From assembly GCA_021161185.1 (NCBI GenBank), contig JAGHBC010000101.1:1-38272 (forward strand): a DNA stretch of 38,272 bases, given 5' to 3'. A program made the translations under genes and the position numbers. Shown here piece after piece: positions 9,834 to 20,145 of the stretch (position 1 is the first letter of the stretch; each line of letters begins with the position of its first letter). Origin of the DNA: Fidelibacterota bacterium (GTDB lineage: Bacteria > Fidelibacterota > UBA2242). The notes beneath the pieces are model-generated. The model saw nothing but the letters and a program-made list of their open reading frames with translations. It made no database searches and was not told the origin of the DNA.

Positions 9834-10913
9834 ATGGAGAACGAAGTGGTATTAGCCATAAACCCCGGTTCGACGTCAACCAAACTGGCATTATACAACC
9901 GACAAGGGCCTATATATGTTAAGAATATTGACCATACAGGAAGCGAAATTTGCAACATGCATTCGATTGTCGAGCAATTACCCTTAAGATTAGAGATTGT
10001 CCGCAAAACCTGTCAACCCTGGCTCGATGGCAAGCGCCTTATGGCGGTAGCCGGACGCGGCGGTTTGGTAAAACCGGTTAGAGGTGGAATTTATAACGTT
10101 AATGATGATTTGATGAATGATACAATCACCTGTAAGTATGCCACCCATGCAAGCAACCTGGGAGCTTCAATTGCCCACGGGATTGCCCGGGAATATAATG
10201 TTCCGGCTTATGTGGTTGACCCGGTAACGGTGGATGAGTTTATTCCCGAGGCTCGCATATCCGGGATCCCTGAGATAGAACGGAAAAGTCGCCTGCACGC
10301 CTTGAATATCAATGCCTGTGTACGCAAGGAAGCTGAGAAACTGGGAAAAGCCATTGCCGACACCCGATTCGTAGCAGCTCATCTCGGCGGCGGAATTACC
10401 ATTGCCGTGATCGATGGCGGTCGGATTATCGATTGCAATGACGCCCTGGTAGGGATGGGACCTTTTTCCCCGGAAAGAGCCGGCGCCCTGCCCCTTGAGG
10501 GAATCATTAAAATGGCAATGTCCGGCGATTACAGTTTTAATGATTTATATAAAAAATTAGCTAAGAACGGTGGTCTGAAAGCCTACCTCGGGACCAGTGA
10601 TGTTCGCGAAATCCTGCACCGGATCGATAATGGCGATGAAAAAGCCGCCTTGGTTTTTAGAGCCATGATTTATCAGATCGCCAAGGAAATCGGCGCCATG
10701 GCAACCGTATTAAAAGGCAAAATTGATCGGATTATCATTACGGGCGGATTAGCTCACTCCGAGCGGGTAGTTGATAGCATTCGGAAACGCATCGCCTTTC
10801 TGGGCGAAATTTCCGTTTACCCCGGGGAAAATGAACTGGAATCTCTCGCTGCCGGTGGATTCCGGGCGGTTGACGGACAACAGGAAGTACGAGTGTATAA
10901 AAGTGACGATTAA
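9834..10913 (+). CDS. buk: Butyrate kinase
   Basis: LAINPGSTSTKLALY, AHLGGGITIAVIDGGRIIDCNDAL, GPFSPERAGALP; ASKHA acyl-kinase family. Confidence 0.9.
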   Translation: MENEVVLAINPGSTSTKLALYNRQGPIYVKNIDHTGSEICNMHSIVEQLPLRLEIVRKTCQPWLDGKRLMAVAGRGGLVKPVRGGIYNVNDDLMNDTITCKYATHASNLGASIAHGIAREYNVPAYVVDPVTVDEFIPEARISGIPEIERKSRLHALNINACVRKEAEKLGKAIADTRFVAAHLGGGITIAVIDGGRIIDCNDALVGMGPFSPERAGALPLEGIIKMAMSGDYSFNDLYKKLAKNGGLKAYLGTSDVREILHRIDNGDEKAALVFRAMIYQIAKEIGAMATVLKGKIDRIIITGGLAHSERVVDSIRKRIAFLGEISVYPGENELESLAAGGFRAVDGQQEVRVYKSDD

Positions 10914-10934
10914 TATTTAAGGATTGAGGAAAAT

Positions 10935-11837
10935 ATGATAAAGACGTATAAAGATATATTGACGGCTGTCAGCGACATAAAAAGAAAAAAGACAATTTCA
11001 ATTGCCATGGCGGATGACCCAAGCGTTCTCGAAGCCATAAAGAATATTGATGAAAAAGGTCTCGCCAACGCGATTTTGGTGGGTAACTCGGAACGAATCA
11101 AAGCCATCGCCGGACAGGTGAAATATCGCATTACAGATGATCAGATTGTAAATGCCACAACGGAAGAAGAAATCGCATTTAAGGCGGTTCAACAAATACG
11201 CGAAGGTAAAGCGGATATTCTGATGAAAGGGCATATTTCAACTCCAGTTTTGATGAAAGCGGTTCTCGACCGTGAAACGGGCTTAAGAAAGGGTAATGTA
11301 CTCAGCCATATCGCAGTTGCAGAAGTGCCTTCTTATCATAAAATAATTGTATTAAGTGACGGCGGAATCAATATTGCACCGGATATTGAGGCGAAAAAAG
11401 CGATTCTAGAAAATATGACTATTGTCTGCCGAAAATTACGTATAAACCAACCCAAAATTGCCGCCCTGTGTCCCATCGAAAAGGTAAATCCGAAAATCCA
11501 GGAAACCGTAGATGCGGCGGAATTACAGAAATTAGCCGAAGCTGGTAAACTTGACGATATTATTCTGGAAGGCCCGATCGCTATGGATGTGGCGCTGTCT
11601 GCCGAAGCGGCTGAAAAGAAGGGTCTTCAAAGCAGAATTGCCGGCGACACCGACGCTATTCTGGTGCCCAATATCACCAGTGGCAATGCGGCAATTAAAA
11701 TTTTGATGTATCTGGCGAATGCGAAAGTAGGTGGTTTGGTCGTCGGCGCAAAAGTTCCGATCATTCTACTGTCGCGTTCCGATAAACCGGAAGAAAAATT
11801 CAATTCGATGATCTTGGCGATATTGGTAAGTGATTAG
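10935..11837 (+). CDS. ptb: Phosphate butyryltransferase (phosphate acetyl/butyryltransferase family)
   Basis: SIAMADDPSVLEAIKN, ADILMKGHISTPVLMKAVLDRETGLR, HIAVAEVP, LVPNITSGNAAIKILMYLANAKVGGLVVGAKVPIIL, SRSD; adjacent to buk. Confidence 0.9.
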   Translation: MIKTYKDILTAVSDIKRKKTISIAMADDPSVLEAIKNIDEKGLANAILVGNSERIKAIAGQVKYRITDDQIVNATTEEEIAFKAVQQIREGKADILMKGHISTPVLMKAVLDRETGLRKGNVLSHIAVAEVPSYHKIIVLSDGGINIAPDIEAKKAILENMTIVCRKLRINQPKIAALCPIEKVNPKIQETVDAAELQKLAEAGKLDDIILEGPIAMDVALSAEAAEKKGLQSRIAGDTDAILVPNITSGNAAIKILMYLANAKVGGLVVGAKVPIILLSRSDKPEEKFNSMILAILVSD

Positions 11838-11870
11838 TTGGTGTCTTTTTTATTTGGCTTTTACAAGTTG

Positions 11871-12845
11871 TTACTTGCTTCTGACATCTCCCGCTGCCTT
11901 ATAAAGCCTGTCCATAATTGCTCTCCCAAGCCCAATTTCCGGCACCGGTTCCGCATAAATAATATCCAAACCGGCTTTATCCAATCTGTGCAGACAGGGG
12001 AACAAATTGGCAGCTGCTTCTACAATATCTCCATCAGGGGAAAGAATCTCCACAACCTCACAGGGCATTTTCGCTTTTAAAGGGGTAAATGCAAGCAATC
12101 CCACCTTCTTGTCCTCCTCAAATTCAATCTTGTCAGGCGGAAGAAGGCGAATAGGTGTCCGCGGTGAATAGTGCCGCGGCAGTTGTCCGGGAGATAATGG
12201 TTTTAAAGATTTAGGAATTTGAATTTTTACCGTGCCGATCACATTTTCAATATCCTCAAGACTAAGACCGCCGGGTCTGAGGAGATGCGCCTTCCCCAAA
12301 ACCAATAAGATTACTGTGGATTCTACTCCGATATTGCTCCGACCGCCATCAAGTATGAGATCAATTTTATCTCCTAACTGCTCCTTTACATGCTGCGCGG
12401 TCGTCGGACTTAACCGGCTAAATAAATTAGCGCTGGGAGCGGCGACAGGCGTGTCCGCTGCTTTAATAAGCTCGGCAGCTACAGGATGAGACGGCATTCT
12501 CACGGCAACGGTTGGAAGACCCGCGGTTACAATGTCAGGCACTAACGACGATTTCGGAAGCACCAAGGTAAGCGGTCCCGGCCAAAAATGTTCCATAAGT
12601 GTTCTGGCTGTCTTATCTATTTTCAAACAGAGCCGCTCAATATCCGTCAAAGCGCTTATATGCACAATTAGCGGATCGAAATTGGGCCTTTCCTTTACCT
12701 CAAAAACCCTGGCAACCGCCAATGGATTAAGGGTATCCGCCCCCAATCCATAAACAGTCTCTGTGGGAAATGCCACTAAACCGCCTTTCTGAATAATGAG
12801 CGCTGCTTCTTTTATGGACTGCGAGGTAACTTTAAGCAGTTTCAT
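11871..12845 (-). CDS. L-threonylcarbamoyladenylate synthase (Sua5-type, with C-terminal domain)
   Basis: GGLVAFPTETVYGLGADTLNPLAVARVFEVKERPNFDPLIVH, PGPLTLVL, SAN, RPGG, PRHYSP. Confidence 0.93.
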   Translation of the reverse strand: MKLLKVTSQSIKEAALIIQKGGLVAFPTETVYGLGADTLNPLAVARVFEVKERPNFDPLIVHISALTDIERLCLKIDKTARTLMEHFWPGPLTLVLPKSSLVPDIVTAGLPTVAVRMPSHPVAAELIKAADTPVAAPSANLFSRLSPTTAQHVKEQLGDKIDLILDGGRSNIGVESTVILLVLGKAHLLRPGGLSLEDIENVIGTVKIQIPKSLKPLSPGQLPRHYSPRTPIRLLPPDKIEFEEDKKVGLLAFTPLKAKMPCEVVEILSPDGDIVEAAANLFPCLHRLDKAGLDIIYAEPVPEIGLGRAIMDRLYKAAGDVRSK

Positions 12846-14029
12846 TGTTTCTTGGATGTAAATATGTTTTTAAATTTCGAAAACTGCAGTTTAACTTTAT
12901 CTTTCCAATATAGTTTCATTTCCGAAACGCCAAATATAGCCTCGTGAAAGGATTCAAGCGCCGCATATTCCATAAATAGATTAATAAGCACGTCAATTTT
13001 TATCTTGTCTACGGAAGTAATCTTTACCGCTAAATTATGTATCGATAGAGCTAAAGCATAAACATCCTGTTCGGATATAAAGACGGGCAGTCCGGTTTTA
13101 TCTATGAAATCCATTATGGTTTGGGGTGGCGGATTTCCCGAAAGAACCAACCCGATAATGTTATGATTTCCGCTCTGATAAAGCATAAGCGTCGCTAAAA
13201 TTACATCGGTTCGATCGCTTGATGTAATGACTAATACATTATTATTCAGGTGTGATACACTATCTCCCAGGACATGCGCCTCCGTCGTAGCCACCATTGT
13301 CTTTTCAATTTGTCTGTTCCATGTGGAAGAGTTATTAAATCTGCCGTTAAATAACATATTTAATTTTAACTCTCTTTTCACGACGGCTAATGTCGGTGCC
13401 GGTAAAATTTCTTCCCTCGGAATGGCACAGAACATCTGCAATCCATTTTGGTCACTCCACTTTTTCAGAAGTTCACTGACGCTATTGTATTTCTCTTTTA
13501 TAACTTTATTTAAAATAATCCCTAATACCGTGCACCCTTGCGATAAAAACAGTGACTCGTTAAGTTTTATACTGTCGATTGTACTTCCAATGCCTCCGAT
13601 ACCAACAATGATAACAGGCGCATTTAATAATTTAGCCACCTGCGCATTTGACAGATTAAATACCGAGCCAACCCCGGCATGTCCGGTGCCTTCGACAACT
13701 ATTACATCGTTTTCTTTCTCAATATTTCGGCAGGCTTTCAATATTTTATTTGCGGGTAATTTTTTCTTACCCGTTAGATATTTGCTCGTATCATTATGTT
13801 CAATAACAAAAGGGCTCATGTCGGAAAGATTGCCCCTGAGGGAGAAGATTTTCTTCATAAGGATCGCATCTTCGGCAATTTTTTGTCCGTTAATTTCTGC
13901 ATATCTTTGAGAAATCGGTTTCATATAGCCAATCTTATACCCTCTTTTAAGGAGATAATTTATTATTCCTATAGAGACGGATGTTTTACCAGTATTTCTG
14001 CCGGTGGCGGCAATAAATACTCTTTTCAT
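12842..14029 (-). CDS. BioD-like ATPase/DRTGG domain protein (COG0857-like, resembles N-terminal part of long phosphotransacetylase)
   Basis: P-loop AATGRNTGKTSVSIGI, VEGTGHAGVGSVFNLSNAQVAKLL, IPREEILPAPTLAVV, then DRTGG-like LVITSSDRTDVILATLMLYQ...GLVLSGNPPPQTIMDFI; no PTA catalytic domain. Confidence 0.8.
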   Translation of the reverse strand: MKRVFIAATGRNTGKTSVSIGIINYLLKRGYKIGYMKPISQRYAEINGQKIAEDAILMKKIFSLRGNLSDMSPFVIEHNDTSKYLTGKKKLPANKILKACRNIEKENDVIVVEGTGHAGVGSVFNLSNAQVAKLLNAPVIIVGIGGIGSTIDSIKLNESLFLSQGCTVLGIILNKVIKEKYNSVSELLKKWSDQNGLQMFCAIPREEILPAPTLAVVKRELKLNMLFNGRFNNSSTWNRQIEKTMVATTEAHVLGDSVSHLNNNVLVITSSDRTDVILATLMLYQSGNHNIIGLVLSGNPPPQTIMDFIDKTGLPVFISEQDVYALALSIHNLAVKITSVDKIKIDVLINLFMEYAALESFHEAIFGVSEMKLYWKDKVKLQFSKFKNIFTSKKQ

Positions 14030-14064
14030 GATTTACTCTGCTTTATCCGGCTAAAATTGCTTCT

Positions 14065-15114
14065 TTATGTTCCGCCAATGCCCAAATCCTGACTGAACAA
14101 TCCTTTAATTTCTTTTATTATATCTTCCAACGAGGGGATATCTTTGAACCATTCATTCCCTGTAATTTCATTTGTGCAGGCACAATAAATCTGTGAAATC
14201 GACCGTTTCAATCGGGGCGGCAGCGGTTCCGGACTTAATCTGCATATTTGTTTCCAATGCTGCCGGTCTTTTTTCTTTGCTTCTTCAACTGACTGATACC
14301 ATTCCGTACCGCGATAGTATATCCGTGCTATCTCTTTGCTAACCGGGATGCCATCGTAAGTGAATCTACACTCATCCAGGGTGCCAAGGACATCAACCAG
14401 CATTAGGCGACGTTCCGTATCAAAGCCGACTTCGATCTTGCCGTCTTCATTTACCAGACCTAATTTTGAAAATTCCTCGCTTATAAGATTATTAATTCTG
14501 CGGGTAAGACTTTTTAGTTCAAGAATTTCATTATCACTCAATCCGGAAATTTGCCGGGCTTCCGCCCATGTTATATATCTGTCTGTTATCTCCAATTTGG
14601 TCGAAACATCCAGGATAGGCGTATCCAGCTTCTGATTAGGAAAAGGCTCTTTATCCAGCCCTAAATCTTCCGCCCTTATCTCTCCGTTTTTCAGACGCCG
14701 AAAAACACTACTCCCCGGTGGCAAGACATTTCTGTAAATCACTTCAAGGGGAATCAAAAAATTGCCCTTTAAATGCTGATACTTCGAATAACTGTATTGA
14801 TTGCCCTTAAGTTCAGGCTTTATCACCTGTAGCAATTTAATTTCCATCGTATTAGTGGGGTTTTGAATTTCAGAGAGTTTTCGGGCTATATTATCATCGA
14901 CAAGCCCTATATAGTGAGTAGGAATTCCTTTTTCTTCAAGCTTTTCAAAAAAATATGCACCGAGGAGTGCAATAGCCGCTCCCTTGTGATCAATATGATC
15001 GGGCATTTCTCCCCAGTCAAATACCGAGTACCTGTCCGAGTAGATGAATCTTGCCAACCCTGAACTTGCCGGCGTCGCCTCTTTAATAATTTTAAGGTCC
15101 TTTACGCTACCCAT
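14065..15114 (-). CDS. purC: Phosphoribosylaminoimidazole-succinocarboxamide synthase (long/archaeal-like form)
   Basis: MGSVKDLKIIKEATPASSGLARFIYSDRYSVFDWGEMPDHI; EVGFDTERRLMLVDVLGTLDECRF; ATG at 15114 overlaps purE stop (track ORF starts at 15159). Confidence 0.88.
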   Translation of the reverse strand: MGSVKDLKIIKEATPASSGLARFIYSDRYSVFDWGEMPDHIDHKGAAIALLGAYFFEKLEEKGIPTHYIGLVDDNIARKLSEIQNPTNTMEIKLLQVIKPELKGNQYSYSKYQHLKGNFLIPLEVIYRNVLPPGSSVFRRLKNGEIRAEDLGLDKEPFPNQKLDTPILDVSTKLEITDRYITWAEARQISGLSDNEILELKSLTRRINNLISEEFSKLGLVNEDGKIEVGFDTERRLMLVDVLGTLDECRFTYDGIPVSKEIARIYYRGTEWYQSVEEAKKKDRQHWKQICRLSPEPLPPRLKRSISQIYCACTNEITGNEWFKDIPSLEDIIKEIKGLFSQDLGIGGT

Positions 15115-15577
15115 TTTGCACCTCGTAATCATCTTTTTGTAATGCATCTTTCGCTGCATTTTGATATTCTTTAATTTTTTCCTGAATGTCCGTATTATTC
15201 AAGCCCAAAATCTTGGCCGCCGCTAATGCGGCATTTTCAGGCTCTAAAACCAACGTCGGTGCTACTGCAGACGGCATTCTGAGGCTGGAATATATATCGG
15301 TTCCGCCAAATTTATCACTATAAGGAGGACATGCGATAACCGGGCAGTGAGTTTGAGCATCGGTAAACCCGCTTAAGGCGTTGCTTCGTCCGGCAACGGT
15401 GATAAAGACAACATTCTCTTTTTCATACTCCTTTATTAATTCATAGCACTTCAACGGCACCTTATGTGCTGAAGCAATTCTCAATGTACTTTCAATTCCA
15501 AATCCGTCTAAAGCCTGCGCAATTCTTTTTGACCATTTAAGGTCACTTTTCGAACCCATAATTATGACAACTTTCAT
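15107..15577 (-). CDS. purE: PurE-type phosphoribosylaminoimidazole carboxylase, class II-like
   Basis: VVIIMGSKSDLKW, RIASAHKVP, VAGRSNALSGF, CPVIACPP, SSLRMPS, VLEPENAALAAAKILGL resemble the metazoan PAICS carboxylase domain. Confidence 0.9.
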   Translation of the reverse strand: MKVVIIMGSKSDLKWSKRIAQALDGFGIESTLRIASAHKVPLKCYELIKEYEKENVVFITVAGRSNALSGFTDAQTHCPVIACPPYSDKFGGTDIYSSLRMPSAVAPTLVLEPENAALAAAKILGLNNTDIQEKIKEYQNAAKDALQKDDYEVQNG

Positions 15578-15726
15578 ATTTTTTATCTCTAAAGATTTGT
15601 GTTGTACGGCAGTTTTTCTTCACGCATAATAATGATTTTAATATTCTTCATCAAATTCAACACTGTAAATGTACAAATAAAAAGTAGAGGGTGAAAACCA
15701 ACCGGTTAAATTTCTATTGTCAGCCG

Positions 15727-17646
15727 TTAATCCGTGACGGAATCCCAGCCGATTTTGGAAAGATGAAAATAAATCACCACTGCACAGATAATGGCAATAC
15801 AGATGTAAACAATTCCCATAAAATACTCCGCAAATATCAGCTTCCCGATTCCAAATAAACTGGCGTAAAGCATAATAACTCCACAGATCCAATCAATGAA
15901 ACTTTTCCCAAAACCGGAATCACTTTTTACATCGGGAAGCTCCCGGATAATCGGCTTCCAGCCTCTGCCGCCGGGGTGCACCTTTCTATAAAATCTTATC
16001 AACACCTCTTTTTCTGTAGGCTTTGTTAAAAAAGTAACAATCAGCCACACAATGGTAGTTCCAAAAACAATCGGATAGAGAGTAATCGGCGACTGCATTC
16101 CAAATCCGTAACGAGCAACGGGATATATAATTAACGGTGCAATCATGGCGGAAATTTCCGACCACGCATTGATCCGCCACCAGAACCATCTCAAGATTAA
16201 TACGGCTCCTATTCCGGCGCTGGCATTTATAATAAACTCCCATGCGCCTGAAACTGTTGTCAGTAAATATCGGGCAATTAACAGCGAAAAAATAATCATT
16301 AAATACATGGCAATCCGTGAAACAAGCACGTAATGCCGCTCGCTTGCGGTGGGTTTGATAAACCTCCGGTAAAAATCATTAATAATGTAGGAGGTTCCCC
16401 AGTTCAGCTGCGAGGCAATCGTGGACATATAAGCCGCTAAAAAGGTTGCAATAAGCAATCCCAACAATCCGGGTGGCAGATATTTCATCATCAATTTCGG
16501 GTACATAACGCCCGGATCAACCGTATTTTCATATTTTTCATAAAACTCTTTAAATTCTCTGGTCTGATAAACAGGATTAGACTTCTGTAGTTCTTCTCCT
16601 TTATAAACCTGAACAACCTGTTTATAAAGAACCGGGTTTTCCCGCTGTAATACTTCGGGATTTTCCGCTCGCGGCAGAAGAACCAACGCTGTCAATGCAA
16701 CCAGAATCCAGGGCCAGGGGCGCAGTGTATAATGAGCGATTGTAAACCACAGTGTCGCCAAAAGGCTATGTTTTTCATCTTTGGCGGACATCATGCGCTG
16801 AGCAATGTAGCCACCACCACCAGGGTCAGCCCCCGGATACCAGCTGGACCACCACTGCAATCCGATATGGGCAAAAAAGGCGCCGACAGATAAGGCGAGT
16901 ACCCCGCCGGTTACCCCTTCGGCGGTAACTCCACCCACCTTGGGGAAAAAATCCAGAACCTGGGGTGCTAATTTAGCCTTTAAAGCAAACGCCCCACCGA
17001 TTTGAGGTAGTTTTATGACTATAAATGCAAAAATAATACAACCCGTCATGGCAAACAGAAACTGAAAGCTGTCGGTTCGCGCCGTTCCCAATAAACCCGC
17101 CGCAGAAGCGTAGATGGCAATAATAACGGCAGCTCCGCTTACCAATAAAAAGGGATCTATCATGGGCAAAGTTACATGAAAGATTTTTTCCATGGCTTTA
17201 TGAACCCAACCCATAACGATTGCATTCATAAATATTCCCAGATACAAGGCCCGAAAACCTCTTAATACGGCAGCGGCTTTTCCCGAATATCGGAGCTCTG
17301 TAAATTCGACATCCGTCATGACACCCGATCGCCGCCATAACTTGGCGAAGAAAAAGACTGTCAGCATACTACCAATAGCCAAATTCCACCAGAGCCAGTT
17401 CCCGGCAATTCCGTTACGAGCGACTAATTCGGTAATTGCGAGAGGAGTATCGGCGGCAAAAGTTGTCGCCACCATAGCCGTTCCTGCCAGCCACCAGGGT
17501 AAATTGCGCCCTGAAAGAAAAAATTGAGTTGTGTCTTTTCCTGCTCGTTTCGAGAAATAAAAGGCAATTCCGAAGATGAAAACAAAGTAAATGACTATGA
17601 CTAGCCAATCAAACAGATTAACACTATTAACAGTTTCCAATATCAC
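15727..17646 (-). CDS. Sodium:solute symporter family (SSS) transporter
   Basis: Polytopic; FFLSGRNLPWWLAGTAMVATTFAADTPLAITELVARNGIAGNWLWW, SAGLLGTARTDSFQF, STIASQLNWGTSYIINDFYRRFI. Confidence 0.92.
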   Translation of the reverse strand: MILETVNSVNLFDWLVIVIYFVFIFGIAFYFSKRAGKDTTQFFLSGRNLPWWLAGTAMVATTFAADTPLAITELVARNGIAGNWLWWNLAIGSMLTVFFFAKLWRRSGVMTDVEFTELRYSGKAAAVLRGFRALYLGIFMNAIVMGWVHKAMEKIFHVTLPMIDPFLLVSGAAVIIAIYASAAGLLGTARTDSFQFLFAMTGCIIFAFIVIKLPQIGGAFALKAKLAPQVLDFFPKVGGVTAEGVTGGVLALSVGAFFAHIGLQWWSSWYPGADPGGGGYIAQRMMSAKDEKHSLLATLWFTIAHYTLRPWPWILVALTALVLLPRAENPEVLQRENPVLYKQVVQVYKGEELQKSNPVYQTREFKEFYEKYENTVDPGVMYPKLMMKYLPPGLLGLLIATFLAAYMSTIASQLNWGTSYIINDFYRRFIKPTASERHYVLVSRIAMYLMIIFSLLIARYLLTTVSGAWEFIINASAGIGAVLILRWFWWRINAWSEISAMIAPLIIYPVARYGFGMQSPITLYPIVFGTTIVWLIVTFLTKPTEKEVLIRFYRKVHPGGRGWKPIIRELPDVKSDSGFGKSFIDWICGVIMLYASLFGIGKLIFAEYFMGIVYICIAIICAVVIYFHLSKIGWDSVTD

Positions 17647-17726
17647 GACCCTCCATAATACAATAAATCCATGATAATATAAAAAAAATTCTGATAATGA
17701 TAAGCATTTTTAATAACAGGATAATA

Positions 17727-17757
17727 AAAAAAGCGGGGTACCAACCCCCCGCTTTTC
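17727..17757 (-). terminator. Rho-independent terminator downstream of the LysM gene
   Basis: Minus strand: AAAAGCGGGGGGTTGGTACCCCGCTTTTTTTATT; GC-rich stem followed by T tract. Confidence 0.85.
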
Positions 17758-17785
17758 TAATTGGAATAAATAATTAAAATCCAGG

Positions 17786-18427
17786 TTAAAACAGATTGGT
17801 CCGGAGTTTTAAGATAGTGCCGGCAGATATCTTCTGCAAATTTGCGCCCAGTACATCGGCATTGTCTCTCAGAATAATAATCCAGGCATAACTATTGTTG
17901 TATTCTTTGCCGGCGATAGACCAGAGCGATTCTCCACTTTTAACGGTATAATCATAAAAATCATATTCCAGGTCTTTGGCGGTCTCTTTTGGTTTTTTCA
18001 ATAAAAATTCATGAAACGGATAGATCAGATTGGGATTTGCGCCGATTTTTTTGCGATTCCATTTGTAAATCATCCGCCACATTGCAATATTTCCATACTC
18101 ATTTTTCGCAATTAGAGAAAGATAATCGCCCGGTCTAACCATATAAAAAATATCAATGCTGTCACTTTCGGCAACCAATTCCAGCACCTCCTCAAGTTTC
18201 CCTTCTTTCTCTTCAAGAGATTCTACTACCGCAACAACCGGTTCTTCCACAATGGGTTCAGGCTCCGGCTGCGCAACCACTACTGTGTCCACCTGAGGTT
18301 GCTGCACCTGAGTAGTTTGCTCTGCGACAGGTTCGTCCTGGACAACTTCCTTAGAACACCCAAATGTCAGCAAAGCGATGATTAACGATCCCAGAAATAA
18401 ACGATACATAATCTGTCTCCTTCTCAA
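17786..18427 (-). CDS. LysM-domain lipoprotein
   Basis: Lipobox LLTFGCSK; two LysM-like repeats (MVRPGDYLSLIAKNEYGN... and YTVKSGESLWSIAGKEYNN...). Confidence 0.85.
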   Translation of the reverse strand: MRRRQIMYRLFLGSLIIALLTFGCSKEVVQDEPVAEQTTQVQQPQVDTVVVAQPEPEPIVEEPVVAVVESLEEKEGKLEEVLELVAESDSIDIFYMVRPGDYLSLIAKNEYGNIAMWRMIYKWNRKKIGANPNLIYPFHEFLLKKPKETAKDLEYDFYDYTVKSGESLWSIAGKEYNNSYAWIIILRDNADVLGANLQKISAGTILKLRTNLF

Positions 18428-18785
18428 TATTTTTAAAACTTATATATATTGCAAAATATATTAGAACATATCAAGGCTTCTTTTAAAAAAAATATCGGCA
18501 GGATCAATTTCATGAAGTCACATACAAAAATTTGGCAACGGAGGCGCCTTTTTCAACACATAGCCGGCTGATTCCGTTTTTCTTGTTTTTCGACAATGGA
18601 ATACCTAAGTTTTATTCTTGATTTTTGTGAAGTTGGTTCTAATAATTAATATGGAATTATGTTAGCGCAATATAAACTGTCCCTGATTCTCTGGACCTAT
18701 CATTTCGGATTCAAATAACCTCAATTAATAGTTACATTTATCCCTAAGAGAAACTGTTAATTTACAACTTATTTTGAGGTAAATA

Positions 18786-20129
18786 ATGAATAAAAAAAAT
18801 ATCCTTATTATTGGCGCAGCAGGAAGAGATTTCCATAATTTTAACACTTATTTCCGTGATAATGAACTTTATAATGTGATTGCATTTACAGCGGCTCAAA
18901 TTCCCGATATTGAAGGTCGAAAATACCCGGCCGAACTTGCCGGCAAACTTTATCCGGACGGAATACCGATTCATGCCGAAAAAGAATTATCCCGGCTTAT
19001 TAAAAAATTCAATATTGCCGAGTGTGTTTTTTCATATAGCGACGTTCCCTACCAAAGAGTCATGAATATGAGCGCTCTTGTAAATGCCGCCGGGGCAAAC
19101 TTCGTGCTATTAGGACCGAGGGATACAATGCTTAGAAGCACAAAACCGGTTATTGCCGTATGTGCCATTCGTACGGGTTGTGGCAAAAGTCAGACTTCGC
19201 GCAAGGTCATTGAACTGTTAATGGCAAAAGGCTTGAAAGTCGTAGCCGTTCGCCATCCGATGCCTTATGGTGATCTGGTTGCTCAGAAGGTCCAGCGATT
19301 TGCTGTGGTAGAAGATCTTGCCGAACATAAATGCACTATCGAAGAAATGGAAGAGTATGAACCCCATGTTATTCGGGGCAACGTGATTTATGCCGGCGTC
19401 GATTATGAAGCCATTTTGCGCAGCGCTGAAACAGATCCAAACGGTTGCGATGTTATCCTCTGGGACGGAGGCAACAATGATTTCTCTTTTTACAAACCCG
19501 ATCTGTTGATTACTGTTGCCGACCCCCACCGTCCGGGCGATGAATTATCGTATTATCCCGGAGAGGTTAACCTCCGCATGGCCGATGTCATTGTCATTAA
19601 TAAAATGGATACGGCGAGTCCGGAAGGTATCCAGACGGTTCGCGAAAGCATCCAAAAAGTCAATCCAACCGCTATTGTCATCGACGGCGCCTCTCCGATT
19701 AAAGTTGATAATCCTGGAATCATTCGGAATAAACGAGTTCTGGTTATTGAAGATGGTCCCACCTTGACTCACGGTGAAATGCAAATCGGCGCCGGCACCG
19801 TTGCGGCACAAAAATACGGTGCGTCGGAGTGTGTTGATCCACGGCCTTATACTGTTGGTAAATTGAGCGAAACCTTTCGGATTTACCCGAACATTGGCAA
19901 ACTATTGCCGGCCATGGGGTATGGCGATCAACAGATTAAAGATCTCGAAACCACAATCGCAAATACCGATTGTGATTCTGTCATTATCGGTACACCAATT
20001 GATCTCAATCGAATCGTGAAGATTGATAAACCCAATACGCGCGTTTATTACGATCTTCAGGAAATCGGCAGCCCGGATCTGCAGGAAATCCTCACCGATT
20101 TCATTCAGAAACATCAACTGAAAAAGTAA
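18786..20129 (+). CDS. COG2403-type GTPase / cyclic 2,3-diphosphoglycerate synthetase-like protein
   Basis: NILIIGAAGRDFHNFNTYFRDN, P-loop AIRTGCGKSQTSRKV, RHPMPYGDL, WDGGNNDFSFYKPDLLITVADPHRPG, NKMDTA. Confidence 0.85.
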   Translation: MNKKNILIIGAAGRDFHNFNTYFRDNELYNVIAFTAAQIPDIEGRKYPAELAGKLYPDGIPIHAEKELSRLIKKFNIAECVFSYSDVPYQRVMNMSALVNAAGANFVLLGPRDTMLRSTKPVIAVCAIRTGCGKSQTSRKVIELLMAKGLKVVAVRHPMPYGDLVAQKVQRFAVVEDLAEHKCTIEEMEEYEPHVIRGNVIYAGVDYEAILRSAETDPNGCDVILWDGGNNDFSFYKPDLLITVADPHRPGDELSYYPGEVNLRMADVIVINKMDTASPEGIQTVRESIQKVNPTAIVIDGASPIKVDNPGIIRNKRVLVIEDGPTLTHGEMQIGAGTVAAQKYGASECVDPRPYTVGKLSETFRIYPNIGKLLPAMGYGDQQIKDLETTIANTDCDSVIIGTPIDLNRIVKIDKPNTRVYYDLQEIGSPDLQEILTDFIQKHQLKK

Positions 20130-20145
20130 AGAACTGGTTGATATT

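Noticed and set aside
13227-13910. 227-aa plus-strand ORF antisense to the BioD-like gene
   Set aside because: Fully overlaps a gene with clear P-loop and DRTGG features on the minus strand; translation is low-complexity S/F/I-rich with no recognisable motif.
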